From Mycteria americana (lineage: Eukaryota > Chordata > Aves > Ciconiiformes > Ciconiidae): a DNA stretch of 64,000 nt. The notes beneath the pieces are model-generated. The model searched no databases and was not told the origin of the DNA. It saw only the letters and a program-made list of their open reading frames with translations. Position numbers and translations under genes: made by a program. This document shows positions 1 to 12,505 of this stretch, piece after piece (within the stretch, counting starts at the first letter, position 1; each line of letters begins with the position of its first letter). Where the stretch lies: NCBI RefSeq assembly GCF_035582795.1, contig NC_134368.1, forward strand, positions 15,668,001-15,732,000, given 5' to 3'.

Positions 1-1877
1 CCTGGTAGCTATATAGTGCACTATGCTTTTGTGAACAGAATTATGCCTCTGTAAGTTTAAACTGATGTTTTCAAAGGTAAAGGTATACTTTTGGTCTAAA
101 AGCACAGATGTGCACAAAAATACCTATAAATGAGGACATTTCCATTATTAATGGGGCACCAAAGATGTGCCTCTTTCTTCAGCCTTTTGTTTATTGTAGC
201 AGTGAGCAATAATGGGATTGGGGTGTAAAGAGTGGAAATACAAATAATATTATCATCTGAAGTAGATGATGGATTGTTTCTTTCAGGAAGCCTGCTGGCT
301 CTCTGAGGATAGTTTAGTTTAACAGAAAATTTACAAGATGATTTTATGTTGTTACATGGCTAAGTCCATTCTCAGTTGTGACTGGAGATAACGTTCAATA
401 AGATCTATAGTGGACAGATAGCTGTTTAAGGAGGCTAAACATTTTTATGGACTTAATCATTTATATCACAGCCATCACAGTCACATTTGTGAGGTTTGCA
501 AAATACAATGCAGTAATCATTAAAAAATAATTAAAAATTCCATTCCATGAAAAAAATTTCTTCCTATAAATTATTCCCCACTTTTAACAACAAATATTTG
601 TTGTTATCTTGTACTGCACTCTCATTGCTACCAGAAGAAGCTGGAATGCTCTGACTCTGCTACTAATAGTCTGCTGATTCACATTAGGAGGAGGGTCTGA
701 AAAATAAGAAGAGAAACAGCAGCAACACGTACAGATAAGTTCAGTTCGCACGAAATCGGTCTAGCGTCAGCCAGCCCTTGCAGGGGACTGCACGGCAGTG
801 TGCTGTTCTCTCTGATGCACGAACACCTCAGCCTTGACCACAGACACCAACTCCCTAGACCTTGGCTGCATGGTAGACCCCTTGCTCCCAAGGTGGATGC
901 TCAAAATCTGCATGTAATGGTTAGGAAATCTGGACTTTTTAACAACCGCTCTGACTTTTGTTTACTACTTAAAAGAGAAACCACACTTTTTTTTTTGAGG
1001 TTATACTCTGAAATAAGTGGTTGTAAATGACATCTGATTGGTGTAGCCTCTCTGGTTTAGCTGCTGCCTGGCTAGTGCTTGAACGGATGTGGCTACACTA
1101 GCTGCTCGGGGTTTAGATATCTGAACTGCATGTATGTCGTAGTTTAGGGGCCTAATATTGAGTGGAAGAAATCCTAAATTCATATAGTTTTTCCAGAGCC
1201 CCTGAGGAGCACTGCAAATTACAGTGTGGTGGTTGCAGAGCAGAGATGAGCCTCGACTGCAGCCTGAGCTTGGTTGCTTCTGAGGACATCAGAGAAGTCT
1301 AGTCTGCAGCTCACCTGCTGCAGTTTTGAAAATGTCCCTTGAGTAAAATATTAACAAGGAAGTTCAGCGTGCCCTCTTTTACCCTTTGACCTCATTTTTC
1401 CAATCTGAATAATTTTTATTAAGATTAAAAATCTACATTTCTAGCCTTTGGCCTTGACCTTTTGCTTTCTCTGTTAACTTCATATAATTAGTCTCTTTTG
1501 GTGAACAGAAGCTCCTGGCATGGAGTTAGCTGCTTGGGTACCTCATTGTCACCAAATCTGGAAATACCTCAAGCTACACTTAAATTACATTATGTCTCCA
1601 GCCCAAGTGAATCTTTTGGATCTTTTTTTTTTTTTTCCCAAGTGAAAACATTTCCCTCCTCAACACAAGATTATTCACCAGAAACATAATTTAGAGGACA
1701 AGCGTAAATAGACTTTTTTTTAAAGCTCTTAGGGATTTTGCTTGATTATACAAAATGAGAATGGATCGGTATTAGGCATAGAGATAAACAGAGTTTTTTC
1801 TACAAGAGGTTTAATTTTTGGCTTTTTACAGAAATAAAGGCTGGATGTTTTCATTGTGAAGAGTATATGCATTTGAT

Positions 1878-1931
1878 TTTATACACTTACATGCATACAT
1901 ATGTTCTTATATATATGCACACACACAAAAA
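1878..1931. repeat. AT/CA-rich low-complexity tract
   Basis: A mixture of tatatac, acatgcatac and a short acacacaca run. No gene signal. Confidence 0.6.
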
Positions 1932-4174
1932 ATATACTTTTCATCATATTTATAGGGCAATTAAATATATTTCTCTCTATATAAATACAAAATGTGCAAA
2001 TTCATGCAGACGGAAGCAAGTCAGATCTTAAAATTTTACTATTATTCTTTCATCACAACAATCAAATACAAGTATGCAGTCTTCCCAGATGTTCAAAAGG
2101 CATTTTGGCTGTTGAGAATCTTTGAAAATCTAAACTTGAATAATGCAGTGAAAGGGAGCATAGAAAATTCTTTCAACTATTTTATATTCAAAGCATTTTT
2201 ACAATGATTTGCTAATTGATCTTTATCTATAAGCATTTTGAGACAGATAGCAAGAAGAAGAAATTATTTAGAAGTAACTCTTGGATGTCTTTCAACAATA
2301 GATATTAAACAATGCTCTTGTCTTTCCAATTTGGTGAAACAAAAGTGCAGACTTCTTGACAGTGTGCAAAATGTTTCTCCTTCATCAGAAGATAAAATGT
2401 GTTGCATAACCTTTCAAAACATCCAATTTAGGTAACACAGTGTCCGGATTTTAAATGGCATCTTAGGTAGAAGTATTTTCTGCATTAAACAACGACTTTG
2501 ATAATTCAAATAATGCCCTGCTCTTAAAAATAATATTTGCAAAATGTCAGGGTTTCATAGGTCAAATGGGATAGAGAAGTGCAAAGTCAAGGACCAGCTC
2601 AGCAGCACTGAACAAAGTAGGCAAGATTGAACTTCCTGGCAATAGCAGAGCCGTGTCTGAGGACAGGGAAGTTGGGTATGAGGCAGGGAGAGAATTTTAG
2701 GGAGGAATGAGAGAAACCAGCTGAGGGTTCAGGAAGCCAGACATTTGTTGGTGGTTGAAGAAGGCAAGGGACCAGGAGGAATCAATATGGTTGCAGGTGG
2801 TTGAGGCAGGGGTGATAACAGAGGTCAGTAGGTTTTGGAATGAGTGGGTGAAAGGGGGCTGGAAGGGGTCAGGATGGGGTCTGAGCAGTGAGCATCTGTA
2901 AGGCCTCGTGGGGCTCTGGGAGGCTGTACAGAGACGGGTGAGATTTCTGTGGGGAAGCTGAGGGTGGACAAGTCGACCACCCCTTCCCCTCCCAGGATCC
3001 ACAGACTCTCCTGCTCTGTGCAATCCCCACCTACCGCTTCTGATTAACTTCAATATTGCCACTTCATTTTATCATTAAACCAGGTGCAACTCAAATGTCA
3101 GTCTACTGTGCAGCAGATGAACAGCTGTCATATTTATTCCATCTTATTAAAGCTTGGAAAATAACTTCCACAGCAACACCCTACATCATCCTGCAAGGAA
3201 TACTTAGTCAAGGAGTGGAGAGCAAAGAGAGCTTTGAGATCATCTTCCCACTGTGCTGGATAGTGCTGTTTTCACTGTGGGATGGTAGGGTGTTTTAGAG
3301 GTTTGTCCTAGTTCTGCTGGCTTGCTAGAAGCAAATCTATCTTCCAGAAACTTTCTGAAGGTGCTTAGTCCCATTTGAAATCTCTGGTAGAATGGTCCTC
3401 AGTATGTCAGTACTATGTTTTCTTTAATCTGTGCAAATAAGGTATCAAAGATAGTAAAAATCTGCTGCTATATATTGAATACATATATTCATTGTAAAAA
3501 GCTGATCTCCTGTGGTGACTTGTAACATGACGTTATGGAGTTTACTCTTAGTGACTCAAGCCTAAATCTGCCAATGTGCAACTACAAAAGACGTGGAGGT
3601 TCTGCTTTTTGCTAAATACAAGTATTAACAATATTTTTTTCAAATACAAAGGTACCAACTTCTACTATTGGTTTTCATATTGAGTACTGATACCTTTGTA
3701 CAGTGATGGGACAGTTGGAAATGAGGTTGAGACAAAGCTTAACTTCATAAATAGTTATATATCATGTAATATCTAATAGGAAAATATTCAGTTCTATACT
3801 ATACAAGGCTCATGCTGGTTTGCATCTTTGCAGAATGCTTCTCTTTTGCTTTCCTTTTTTTTTTTTTTAATCTTTTAGTGGCTTCTGTCAGGATACCCAG
3901 GTGATGGTAACAGCCTGCAGAGATCTGCAGAGTAAACTCCAAAATGTAAATGTTTTGCTTACGTACTGTTTGGATGAGAAGTCACAATACCTCTGTTTGA
4001 ATGTATTCACCATGTTAGCACAAAGACCCGCACCAGGTAAAGCTCAACATCTCATACCGGCTCTCCCTCTGGATCCGTGCACAGCTCAGGCTTGGGCCCG
4101 TAGTGCCCCAGGTTTGAGAAGGGGAGACAGTGCCCCTGCTCACACTGCAGCTCAGCAGCTCTCCTTGGTGGTTG

Positions 4175-4235
4175 CAGAAGCTTAATCTCTCTGTTTTCAG
4201 CAGGGTCTCTAACCACCAGACTATGATACACATTG
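4175..4235 (+). repeat. tRNA-SINE/MIR-like segment remnant (tentative)
   Basis: The stretch cagggtctctaaccaccaga followed by ctatgatac shares the taaccaccag.cta motif with 12473-12495 in the same orientation. Two copies of the motif in one intergenic region suggest an old dispersed family. Confidence 0.28.
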
Positions 4236-7200
4236 CAAATGCTGTCCTTACTGGGTACGTTTCTGCATCAAGCTAAATGGCAGGCTCTGAGTGTACTCAG
4301 TAAATCAAGCAAGTGGCAGCAATGCAGGAATACCTAGTCTCCAGGTGCCAGCCCTCCATAGCTGGTGGGAAGGTGTCAAGGCCAGTGGGGTGTATGTGAT
4401 GGCACAGCTTTAGACACTTGGAGACAATATTGCCTTAAAAATCAGCTGGGTGTGGAAGCGGGATTTTTTCCAAGACTGTTGTCCTACACTTAGGCACCTA
4501 AATTCCACGTAAATGGAAATGTAAGCATTTTAATACCTTCTGGGTTACAGATGTATTTACTCAAGTATGCCTGTACATGTTGCAAATGAATCTGGATCCC
4601 AGCTGGACAGGCTTTGAAATGCAACATAGAAGTGTGTAAACCGAATGACTTTGCAAGCACAGATTAAGCAGGATCACCCCTTCTCACTTGCGAGCATCAC
4701 CTGGTTCAGCGTCTACTTTATATTCTTTCAATGTGAGATGAAGCAAACCACTGGCCCCTGCATACTACTGCACCCATTTATGTACAGGGGCTATTAAAAC
4801 ACCCTGGAGCAGGGTCTTCCAGCACTGGGACCAATGGATGTAAAATGAGGACCATCCTATGCGATGTGCCCCCCAGCTCGGGCTGGCCAGGGAACGGCTT
4901 GTGCTACATCTGTGCCTCTTTGCACGTTCAGGCAGCCTCGGGGAGGCTAAAAGATGCCCTTAACTTCACGTTTCTGGGCTGAGAGCTTTATTTTGTGGCT
5001 CAAAGAGGCACAGCCGACTTTCAGTTGCTTTTTTAAAAAGATGGTATGCTTCAGTGCCTTGTGTATAAAAGCAAATGCAATGAATTCAGTGATGGCAGCA
5101 ATACAAACTTTATAACTTTAATCTACTAGGACAGATCATTCAGTGGTGAAGATGATTTAAAAGAGATGACTTTGCCATTCTAAAATTGTCTTTTTTGCTG
5201 TCTCTCCTCTTCTGCTTAATTTCCTAGCATATTAGCTGGAGCACGAGAGAAAATTGTTTGGTACAGGAAGAAAAGTTATTTTCTGTTTGGTTAGATATAA
5301 TAAATTGTCCTAAAAGTGTCTGATAGTGTCCTTAGGGAGCTGCTAATCAATTGCTGGAGGAAGCCTACTGCCCAGATCTTGCCTCTAGCCAAGATCTCAA
5401 CTTTCTTCTTTCCGGGCTCCCTTCTTTCCAAGATGATGACTTCTTTTTGGGAACCCTGCTTTTCTGCACCGCTTCTGCTTTCCAGGACCCCAAGCACCCC
5501 AAGGCTATGTGCAGAAGCACATTGTGTGACCAGCCTCCTAATCGGTGACTGTCTCTCACTTCTTTATTACTGGAGGATTCAGGATGTGCCACTTCAGTTC
5601 AGTCCAGGTTCTATCAAAATTTACCTGCCTTGTATTGGTTGCAGTAGCAGGCTTCTGCTTGAGAGTTCAAAAGTTTGCTTTGAGATACTAACCCCTGCTC
5701 CTCCATACCCGTTATCTGCAGCCTGTTAATGTTCACAATTTAAGTTCTTTCTTTCACCTACAACAGCTAGAAATTATTATAGGCTAGAAATTATCCTCCA
5801 CAAACTCTTTTTTCTTTTTCCCTGTGAAGAAACTCCAAATTCAGAGGAGACTCATTTCTGCATGTCTCGTTCTGTCTTCAAGTCAGTGGCTTTCAGCTTA
5901 TATGAAAATATCTCTTTGGCTCTGTGTATTCTTCCTAGTTGGCAAGCAGCGATGATCTGAGGCCAGACTAGAATTGGGCTTCTAGCTTACCTGCAACTGA
6001 CCTGTGACTGAAGTGAGGATGGACCATTCAAGGTCCATCAGGGTGGTGTATTGACTTCAGTTTTGTCCAGTACTGGAGCCAGACTCTCTCCCTTTGAGAA
6101 TCTGCTCTCCTTTGAGAAAAGAGATGCACACTTTCCTAGGTCCTTGGAGGTCTCATTTGTTGCTTGTGTCAGGTTATGAAGTTCCTGCTACTCTCAACTA
6201 TTCAGTTAAGTCTCAGACTCTGTTGGAGGTGGTGGGGTCTGCACCAACCTTAGCTGCTAGCACTTTGGAGTGATGTTGTTTCTATTGAGGCTTTGAACAG
6301 TGGGAACGTAGTCTTCTCACAGCTGCCTTCTTGCCTTCTCTACAGGATGCTACATGCTATGACCAGTCCCCATCTTTATGAGTTAGAATATCCATACACA
6401 AGAAGAGACTATAGGAAAGAAGGAGAAGGATGAAATACAAGAAGGAGTGAATAGCTATACAAAGACTTACAGTTTATGGTCCCAGCATCCCATGCAAGGC
6501 TGGCTCTTCATGAACTGGCTACACCTGTGTATCTTCTTCCTCCAGCAAGGACAGATTTGGAGGCAGCCCAGGCTCACATTGGCAGCATTTCTCAGTCCAG
6601 TTCTCCTCTCCCAGCGGGCAGATCTCAGAAGGTCTGGTCCTGGTATAAATAACATGCTTTGAAAGCTTAGCCCAGATTCGGTTCCCACCTCTTCAAAGGC
6701 CCAGTCCAGATCAAAAGTCCTTGATAAAATTAGTTGGCTGGTATTCCCATCCCATAGCTTCCACTAGTTTGGGATTTTCCAAAACTGAGAACTAAAAGGA
6801 AGTTGGAAATGCTTTTCTTCCCTCTTGGCTTTTGTGCGGTGTAGCCCATGTTGTGCCACACCCCTGGTTTTTCAATTTGATATGATTTGATGTCCAGCCT
6901 GACAAACCTATACTTAAAAAGTTAAAGGAAAAAAAACAACAAAAAACTTTCTAGGGTTAGCAAGCAGTAGTTGGATTGCTTTCTGGCTTCATTTCAGCCT
7001 CAGTTGCTTTCTCCCACTTCCACCTCTTAGCAAATACTTGATACAGCAGCAGAAGATACCTGTGGATTGTACAAAGTGTCTCTGTATTTGGCCTCTGGTT
7101 GGAATCCAGACCTGGTTAGTTATTATAAGATCAATGAAGTCCATTGAGCAACCTATGCAAGATAAACTGTCATACTCCCACAGCACGAAGGTCTTCCCAT

Positions 7201-8230
7201 AGGAAGAAGTGGAGGAAGAGCACTGAAAAGTGTCTTAAATGGCTCTTGTCAAAATTCTAATAAGGCCTAATGTGGGTATGGCAAAGTGTTAGATTGAACT
7301 TCTTCCACAGTTAAGAAAGTTTATGTCCTATTTACCGGTCTGGTATTGAAGGTATTTGAAAATGAGCCAATAACTCTTTCCTGGAGCGGGGAGGAGGTTG
7401 CTGAGGTCTTCAGGAAGATCTTGCACTGAAATCCCAGAAGAAAGGAACTATCACACCTGGTAAGATGTGTGCACGCTTTGTCTAACCCTTTTGAATACTG
7501 CAGCTCAAAATGAAGGCATTTCCTTTTCTGTAGGTGTTCCTTGTTAAAGTGTGCTTAAAATACTGGTGTCTGAGGCATGCTGTTTTATACTCCATCCCTG
7601 ATTTCTGTTGTCATTGACTATTATAAATCCCAAGAAAGCTATAATATCTTATATTTAACTGATACAATAAACAGTCAAACTTCTGGGAACAAAAGCCCTT
7701 CTTCAGGTCTGAAGTATTTTGCCTCTATATCTGATGAAGCAAAGCGTGTGTGCTTGAAAGTCTCTTTTTTTTGTCATAGAGGATAATAAAAGATACTACC
7801 ACCTGCTACGGATAGTGCTGTCCTTGTAGCCTTGATGAACAGTGATTCCCCTACAATTTTAACTAACTTTAGATATTACTGAAGATTGTGTAAATATCCA
7901 ACTTGGTCTTAGAAGTTCCCTACAGTTTCACTTTCAAATCTGAGGATGTCAAACAGCGTTTGAAAAATTGGTTCCTGTGATCAGCTTTTGATTTGCTGCC
8001 TCTCTGTTTCATCTAATGCCTCCTTATTTCTTGTGTCACATGGCAAAGAGAACAAAAGCTCCCAGTCTAGTATTTTCGTGAGCTTATATGCTTTTAAGGT
8101 GAATGGTTCCAAACTTTTCAGTTACACTTTACAGGGGAGTTGTTTATGACCCTTATAGTTCTTGTGCAAAACCTCTGCCCTACTACAGTTCTGCCTCCCT
8201 AGTTTATGTAAAGTATCCTGTAACCACTGT

Positions 8231-8316
8231 AGGCCTGATTCAGAACTGAATTATGGCACTTTTACACCACCTTAATGCATTGTCTCAGTAAAAGCATGGG
8301 TGTAAATTTGCAATAG
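8231..8316. repeat. Ancient amniote palindromic interspersed repeat remnant (tentative)
   Basis: It begins aggcctgattcagaactgaa. It has exact 8-bp inverted arms, tttacacc (8261-8268) and ggtgtaaa (8299-8306), around a diverged centre. This resembles an old hairpin-type repeat with ttacaccagtgtaaat cores found in many sauropsid genomes. The assignment is from memory of the consensus style, not a search. Confidence 0.35.
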
Positions 8317-9661
8317 ATTGGTAGGAATCGTTATTTGATAACAAAGCAAGAGGAAGAAAAGCAAAACCAAAAAAAAGCAAAACAGGGACCGTGGTTCAGA
8401 CGAAGAGTTTGACTCACTGATGCAACTCAGAGACATTTGACAGAGAATCATCTTTTTCTTCCATGTATTTTCAACCTTACGGAAAAGTTTTGAGAGTAGC
8501 TATCTTGCCCTATGCGGATCTGGGAAAACATTGAAGTTATTTTTTAAATTATACATCTAAGGAGTGGCAGGCCTGATAAAAGAAAATGACTCAAGTTTTA
8601 CTTAACGTTCCCATACATCATTAACCATTTGAGTCAGCGCTGTGCAGATAACATGGCATTAAAAAATCTTCTTCAGCCAGTGTTCTTTCCTTGCCTGGAG
8701 GATTATAGCTATTTTCATATGCAGGGTTTAGTAGAAAAAAAAAACATATTAGGCTGAGGAAGCAAATGAAATGCTTCTAAGTGACAGAATGTGCTGTAGA
8801 CAGTGTTGTATGGGGGCTCCAGTCCTGCATTTGTGGGTGTGTGAGTGGCTGCATGCAAAGGCCAACTGTCGTTTGCCTTCCCGCAATTAAAATGCAGAAA
8901 CCTATTTATTTCAGTGTTAAAATTTGGAGGTAACTACAACAGCAAAAGAATAACTGCAGCATCCTACGCTAGTAGGAGTAACTGAGTAGTTTTGTAACTG
9001 AGTGGGTTTGTCATTTTTATATCCTTTTTAGGACAAATCCGATTCTAAAGCTGATGATGTATAACAAAAGCAGACTTATGCATCAAGAGCTTTTGAGGTG
9101 CAGCTGACACTCCAAGATTTCATGAGTCTAGAAGTTCACTAAGCTTGATTCTCCCCCTTCCCAGCCTAAAACATACTAACTCAGACTCCAGACAGGAAAC
9201 TGAAATGTGTGGATTCAAGTAAAAATATTTCAGTCAGATGCATTTAAAGTAATTTGTATTTCTCCAATTGATTGCCAAATTGTTAGGAAATTCTATCAGC
9301 AATATTTTATTTCCCCTAGCTCTTTTCCTCCCCCACAAAAAAAGTAAGTTAAAGACAAGGCTGCTAGGTGCAATTTAAGAGAAGTATCATTACATTCTCA
9401 GTAGAAAGCAAACAAACCCACATCCACATTAAAACTCTGCAACTTGTGCTGCATAAACAATTCTGACATCAAATTTAGTATTGTGTTCATAAGATTTTCA
9501 GTGGCCAGCTCACCCAACTACATTAAATCTGCCTTTGAAGATGCAGAGGCAATTTTGATAAATATAACAAAAATATGATCAGCTTCTGGCTATGAATTCT
9601 ATATTGTTAATGTAGCTATTTACAGCCAGAGCTGCACATCTCATCTGAAAATCAGCTCTTC

Positions 9662-10166
9662 TGTACTGGCTCTGGCTGAGATACAGTTAATTTTCTTCAC
9701 AGCAGCCCCTATGGTCCTGTGTTTTAGCTTTGTGACCAGAACAATGCTGATAGCACACTAAAGTTTTAGCTTTTGCTGAAGAGTGTTTGCACAGCATCCA
9801 GGCTTCTCTGCTTCTCACTCTGCCCCCCCAGTGAATAGATTGGGGATGTGCAAGAGGTTGGGAGGGGATGCAACCAGGCATATGACCTGAACTAACCAAA
9901 GAGGTATTCCATGCCGTATAATGTCATGCTCAGCAATAAAGCAGAGAGGAGCGAGCTTAGGTAGGTTAGTCATCTTTTGGTCAGGAACTGGCTGGACATT
10001 GGTCTACACAAGGAAGGTGCTGAGAGCTTGTCTTTGCATCACCTGTTTTGGTTTTTTCTTCCTTCCATCCTTCCATCCTTTGCTTATTAAACTATTTTTA
10101 TCTTGACCCACGAGTTTTCTCACTGTTACTCTTCCTTTTCTCTTTCCCCATCCCACTGGGGACAGT
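9662..10166 (+). mobile_element. Solo LTR of avian ERVL-like endogenous retrovirus (3' end truncated)
   Basis: The element begins tgtactggctctggctgaga and continues with tacagttaattttcttcaca, the recognisable start of a common avian ERVL-type LTR. Later landmarks are the U3 stretch aaccaaagaggtattccatg, then gtcatgctcagcaataaagc, a polyadenylation signal attaaa at 10086-10091, and tcttgacccacgagttttct followed by ccccatcccactgggg. The expected final part of the LTR, ending in CA, is missing. No internal retroviral region, primer binding site or second LTR follows, so this is a solo or degraded LTR. A short ccttccat repeat at 10060-10080 lies inside it. Neither target-site duplication nor precise ends can be fixed from this copy alone. 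Confidence 0.85.
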
Positions 10167-10502
10167 TTTCTTTCTGCTTCTAGATCATTGTGTGACCTGT
10201 TAGTGTAAAATCATCCCAGTGTCTCATCCGCTTCAGCGTAAGGTCACCAAAAGCAACACCGTGTTCATGCACCTTGTTATTTCACTGTGCTGGCCAGCAT
10301 AACCTTTGTACTGTGGATGCTTTTAAATACAAGGGAGGAATTACCCTAGCAGAGGACAAGATGAAGTTCTTGCTTGCAAAACTGAGAAAAAGTTACGATG
10401 AAAGCAATAGTAATAGAAGGCAATTACAGCATACTTTTGCTGACAGAATCTGTTATAGATCAAAGAAGAAAGCTGAAAGAAAAGCCATTAGGGCTGGATT
10501 GG

Positions 10503-10518
10503 AGCTGCAATTGCAGCT
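10503..10518. repeat. 16-bp perfect palindrome in a GC-rich patch
   Basis: The sequence agctgcaattgcagct is its own reverse complement. It opens a G/C-rich patch of about 170 bases (to 10680) just downstream of the solo LTR. Confidence 0.7.
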
Positions 10519-12459
10519 GGGCAGGATGGTCCCATGCCCAGGGAGCTCTGTGATATTGGTGGGGCTTGCAGGAACCCCCTGCCCTGGCACAGGCACCGGC
10601 AGCTGGAGCAGGGGCAGGCAGGGCGCAGGGGCTCTTACCATCAGCTGCTGGGGCTTCTTCCCTGCCAGCTCTTTGTGAGGTGTAATGGCTCCCACCACTT
10701 TCCTGCTTATACCACAGCATATCTAACATGAGCCCAGTGGCTTGCCAAACCTGGAAACTTGCCTTAAAGAGAGGGAAAAAATGAGAGGGTGAAGAGCTGA
10801 TGGCTGGCTGGTGCCTTCTGTAGGTGGCAGATGAAGGTAGACTGATTTGAAGAATTTGCTGTTTGCATGGATGATCTGGTAAAATTCAATTTTATTAATA
10901 CACCCCAAATTTATGGGTGATTACTGTGTCTCTAATGATGCAGACATTTGTCTGTTTGAGTATTACCTTCAATCATGCACTGAGAGATACTTATGCCAGT
11001 GGAACTATCATTATAAAAAGAAATCTTTTCTCTTTTTCTTCCAACAACTCGACTCATCACTCTATTAAGCTACATTTGTTCTTATTTAGAAGCTGTTTTT
11101 CAAATATCCATTTTCAATCCAAGCCAAAAATTCTTTTCACAATTTTCTTTCCACTTCAGCTAAAAATGACACAAGCTGACAAAAGCAAATAAATTTCCAG
11201 GTAATGTTTGTCTTTCTATTTTTACTAATCCCCTGATGATACCCTTGTTGTTCCCCTGCCTGTTGGTCACTCTGTAGCCATCGCTGTGGGTGAGTTTACA
11301 GAAGAGTAAAGGAGGTAAAGCACATGTGTTTTAGTGTCGTACCAGGAGCAGAGGTGACCTGGTGTGAGCAGGGCTGGGCATCCTGTGCACGCAGCTTCAC
11401 AGTGAAGAGCAAACAGGGAGTGGACTACACACACCTTATGTATATCTGGTAAATCCCACCCCAGTTCTCAACAAAGCACTGAGAAGCAGCAGCCAGGACA
11501 GAAAAACTCATTAATTTTCATTCACATCAACCTTTTCAGGATTCTACAGAAAAAAAATGGTCATGTTCCATGGCAGGAGCTTCTAAAAAATGGAAGTGAT
11601 TGCAAGATGTCACCCTAAAGTTGAGGTTTGCAAACACTCCCAAACATCGGTCATTTTACATGAATGCCATCACACTGACCTTGGACCTGTGGCTGCCGGC
11701 ACAGCTGCTGTTTGGGACAGCAAAGGACTGTCTGTGGCTTGGGAGATCAGTATGAGTCTTCTTCCCTAATGTATCTTCAATGTAAATTAGTGGTGGACCC
11801 CTAGACAGTGAGGGTTGGTGAAGCAGGGTTGGAGGCAGGAGGGAGGAGTGGGAGCGGAGTGGAGTGCGGCCCTCAGCTGAAGGACTCGCTGTTGGATTGG
11901 CATTGAGAGGGGGCTCACTTGCAGGCAAGGAAGAGTGTGGAGGAAGAAAGGGGGAAATCTGGAGAGGAGTTTCTGCACTGGAGATAAGAAACTAAGAAAG
12001 AAACTAAGTAATTGAAAATCAGTATTATTTTCCTTTGAAGAGAATAAAAGTAAACTCTCCCTCTGTGAAATTAGCAAGGAAATATGTTAACAGTTATCAC
12101 AGCTACATGGGGAAGGGAGGTGAAGTAGAAAGCCACAAAGACTAGTGATGAAATTTGATTTCTTTTTTTCCCCTCCCGGCTCCCCCTAGACTAGAAGGTG
12201 ATTTCTCATCTCATGATTTTCTGGTTTGAGTCATGATCTGAACTGCAGAGCTGGCAACACAGCAATTCCTAGTTAGGGCTAGAAAGACAGACAATTTTCC
12301 CTTTAATTTGAGGAGGTAAAGATCACAAAGACACCTGGGACATGTCCCCAGAAGCCTAAGCAATGTTGTAGAAAGGCTTAGCTGCTTTGTCTAAATTTGT
12401 TCTGGGAAGCTGGAGTTTGAACATCCCATCCCAGACAAAAATAAAGCAATAAATCCAGG

Positions 12460-12505
12460 TCTGTTGCTTGCTGTGCTTTAACCACCAGGCTACTGTATGT
12501 CAGGT
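12460..12505 (+). repeat. tRNA-SINE/MIR-like 3' segment remnant (tentative)
   Basis: The stretch gtgctttaaccaccaggcta followed by ctgtatg resembles the segment of MIR-type and related amniote SINEs that reads gtgctcttaaccactaggct. It may form the degenerate end of an ancient element starting further left. A second similar fragment lies near 4190. Confidence 0.3.

Larger units (their letters stand above)
1..9661. other. Intergenic sequence, no gene recognised
   Basis: AT-rich sequence with scattered stops in all frames. The longest frame here is 137 codons (5316-5729, plus) and shows no recognisable domain. Apart from the tentative ancient repeats and a short hairpin at 6018-6039 (gatggacc/ggtccatc), I see nothing supported. 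Confidence 0.6.

Noticed and set aside
10274..10678. 134-codon plus-strand frame just after the solo LTR as a retroviral gene remnant
   Set aside because: The translation shows no gag, pol or env motif and its second half is a GC-rich low-complexity patch with equal-length antisense frames.
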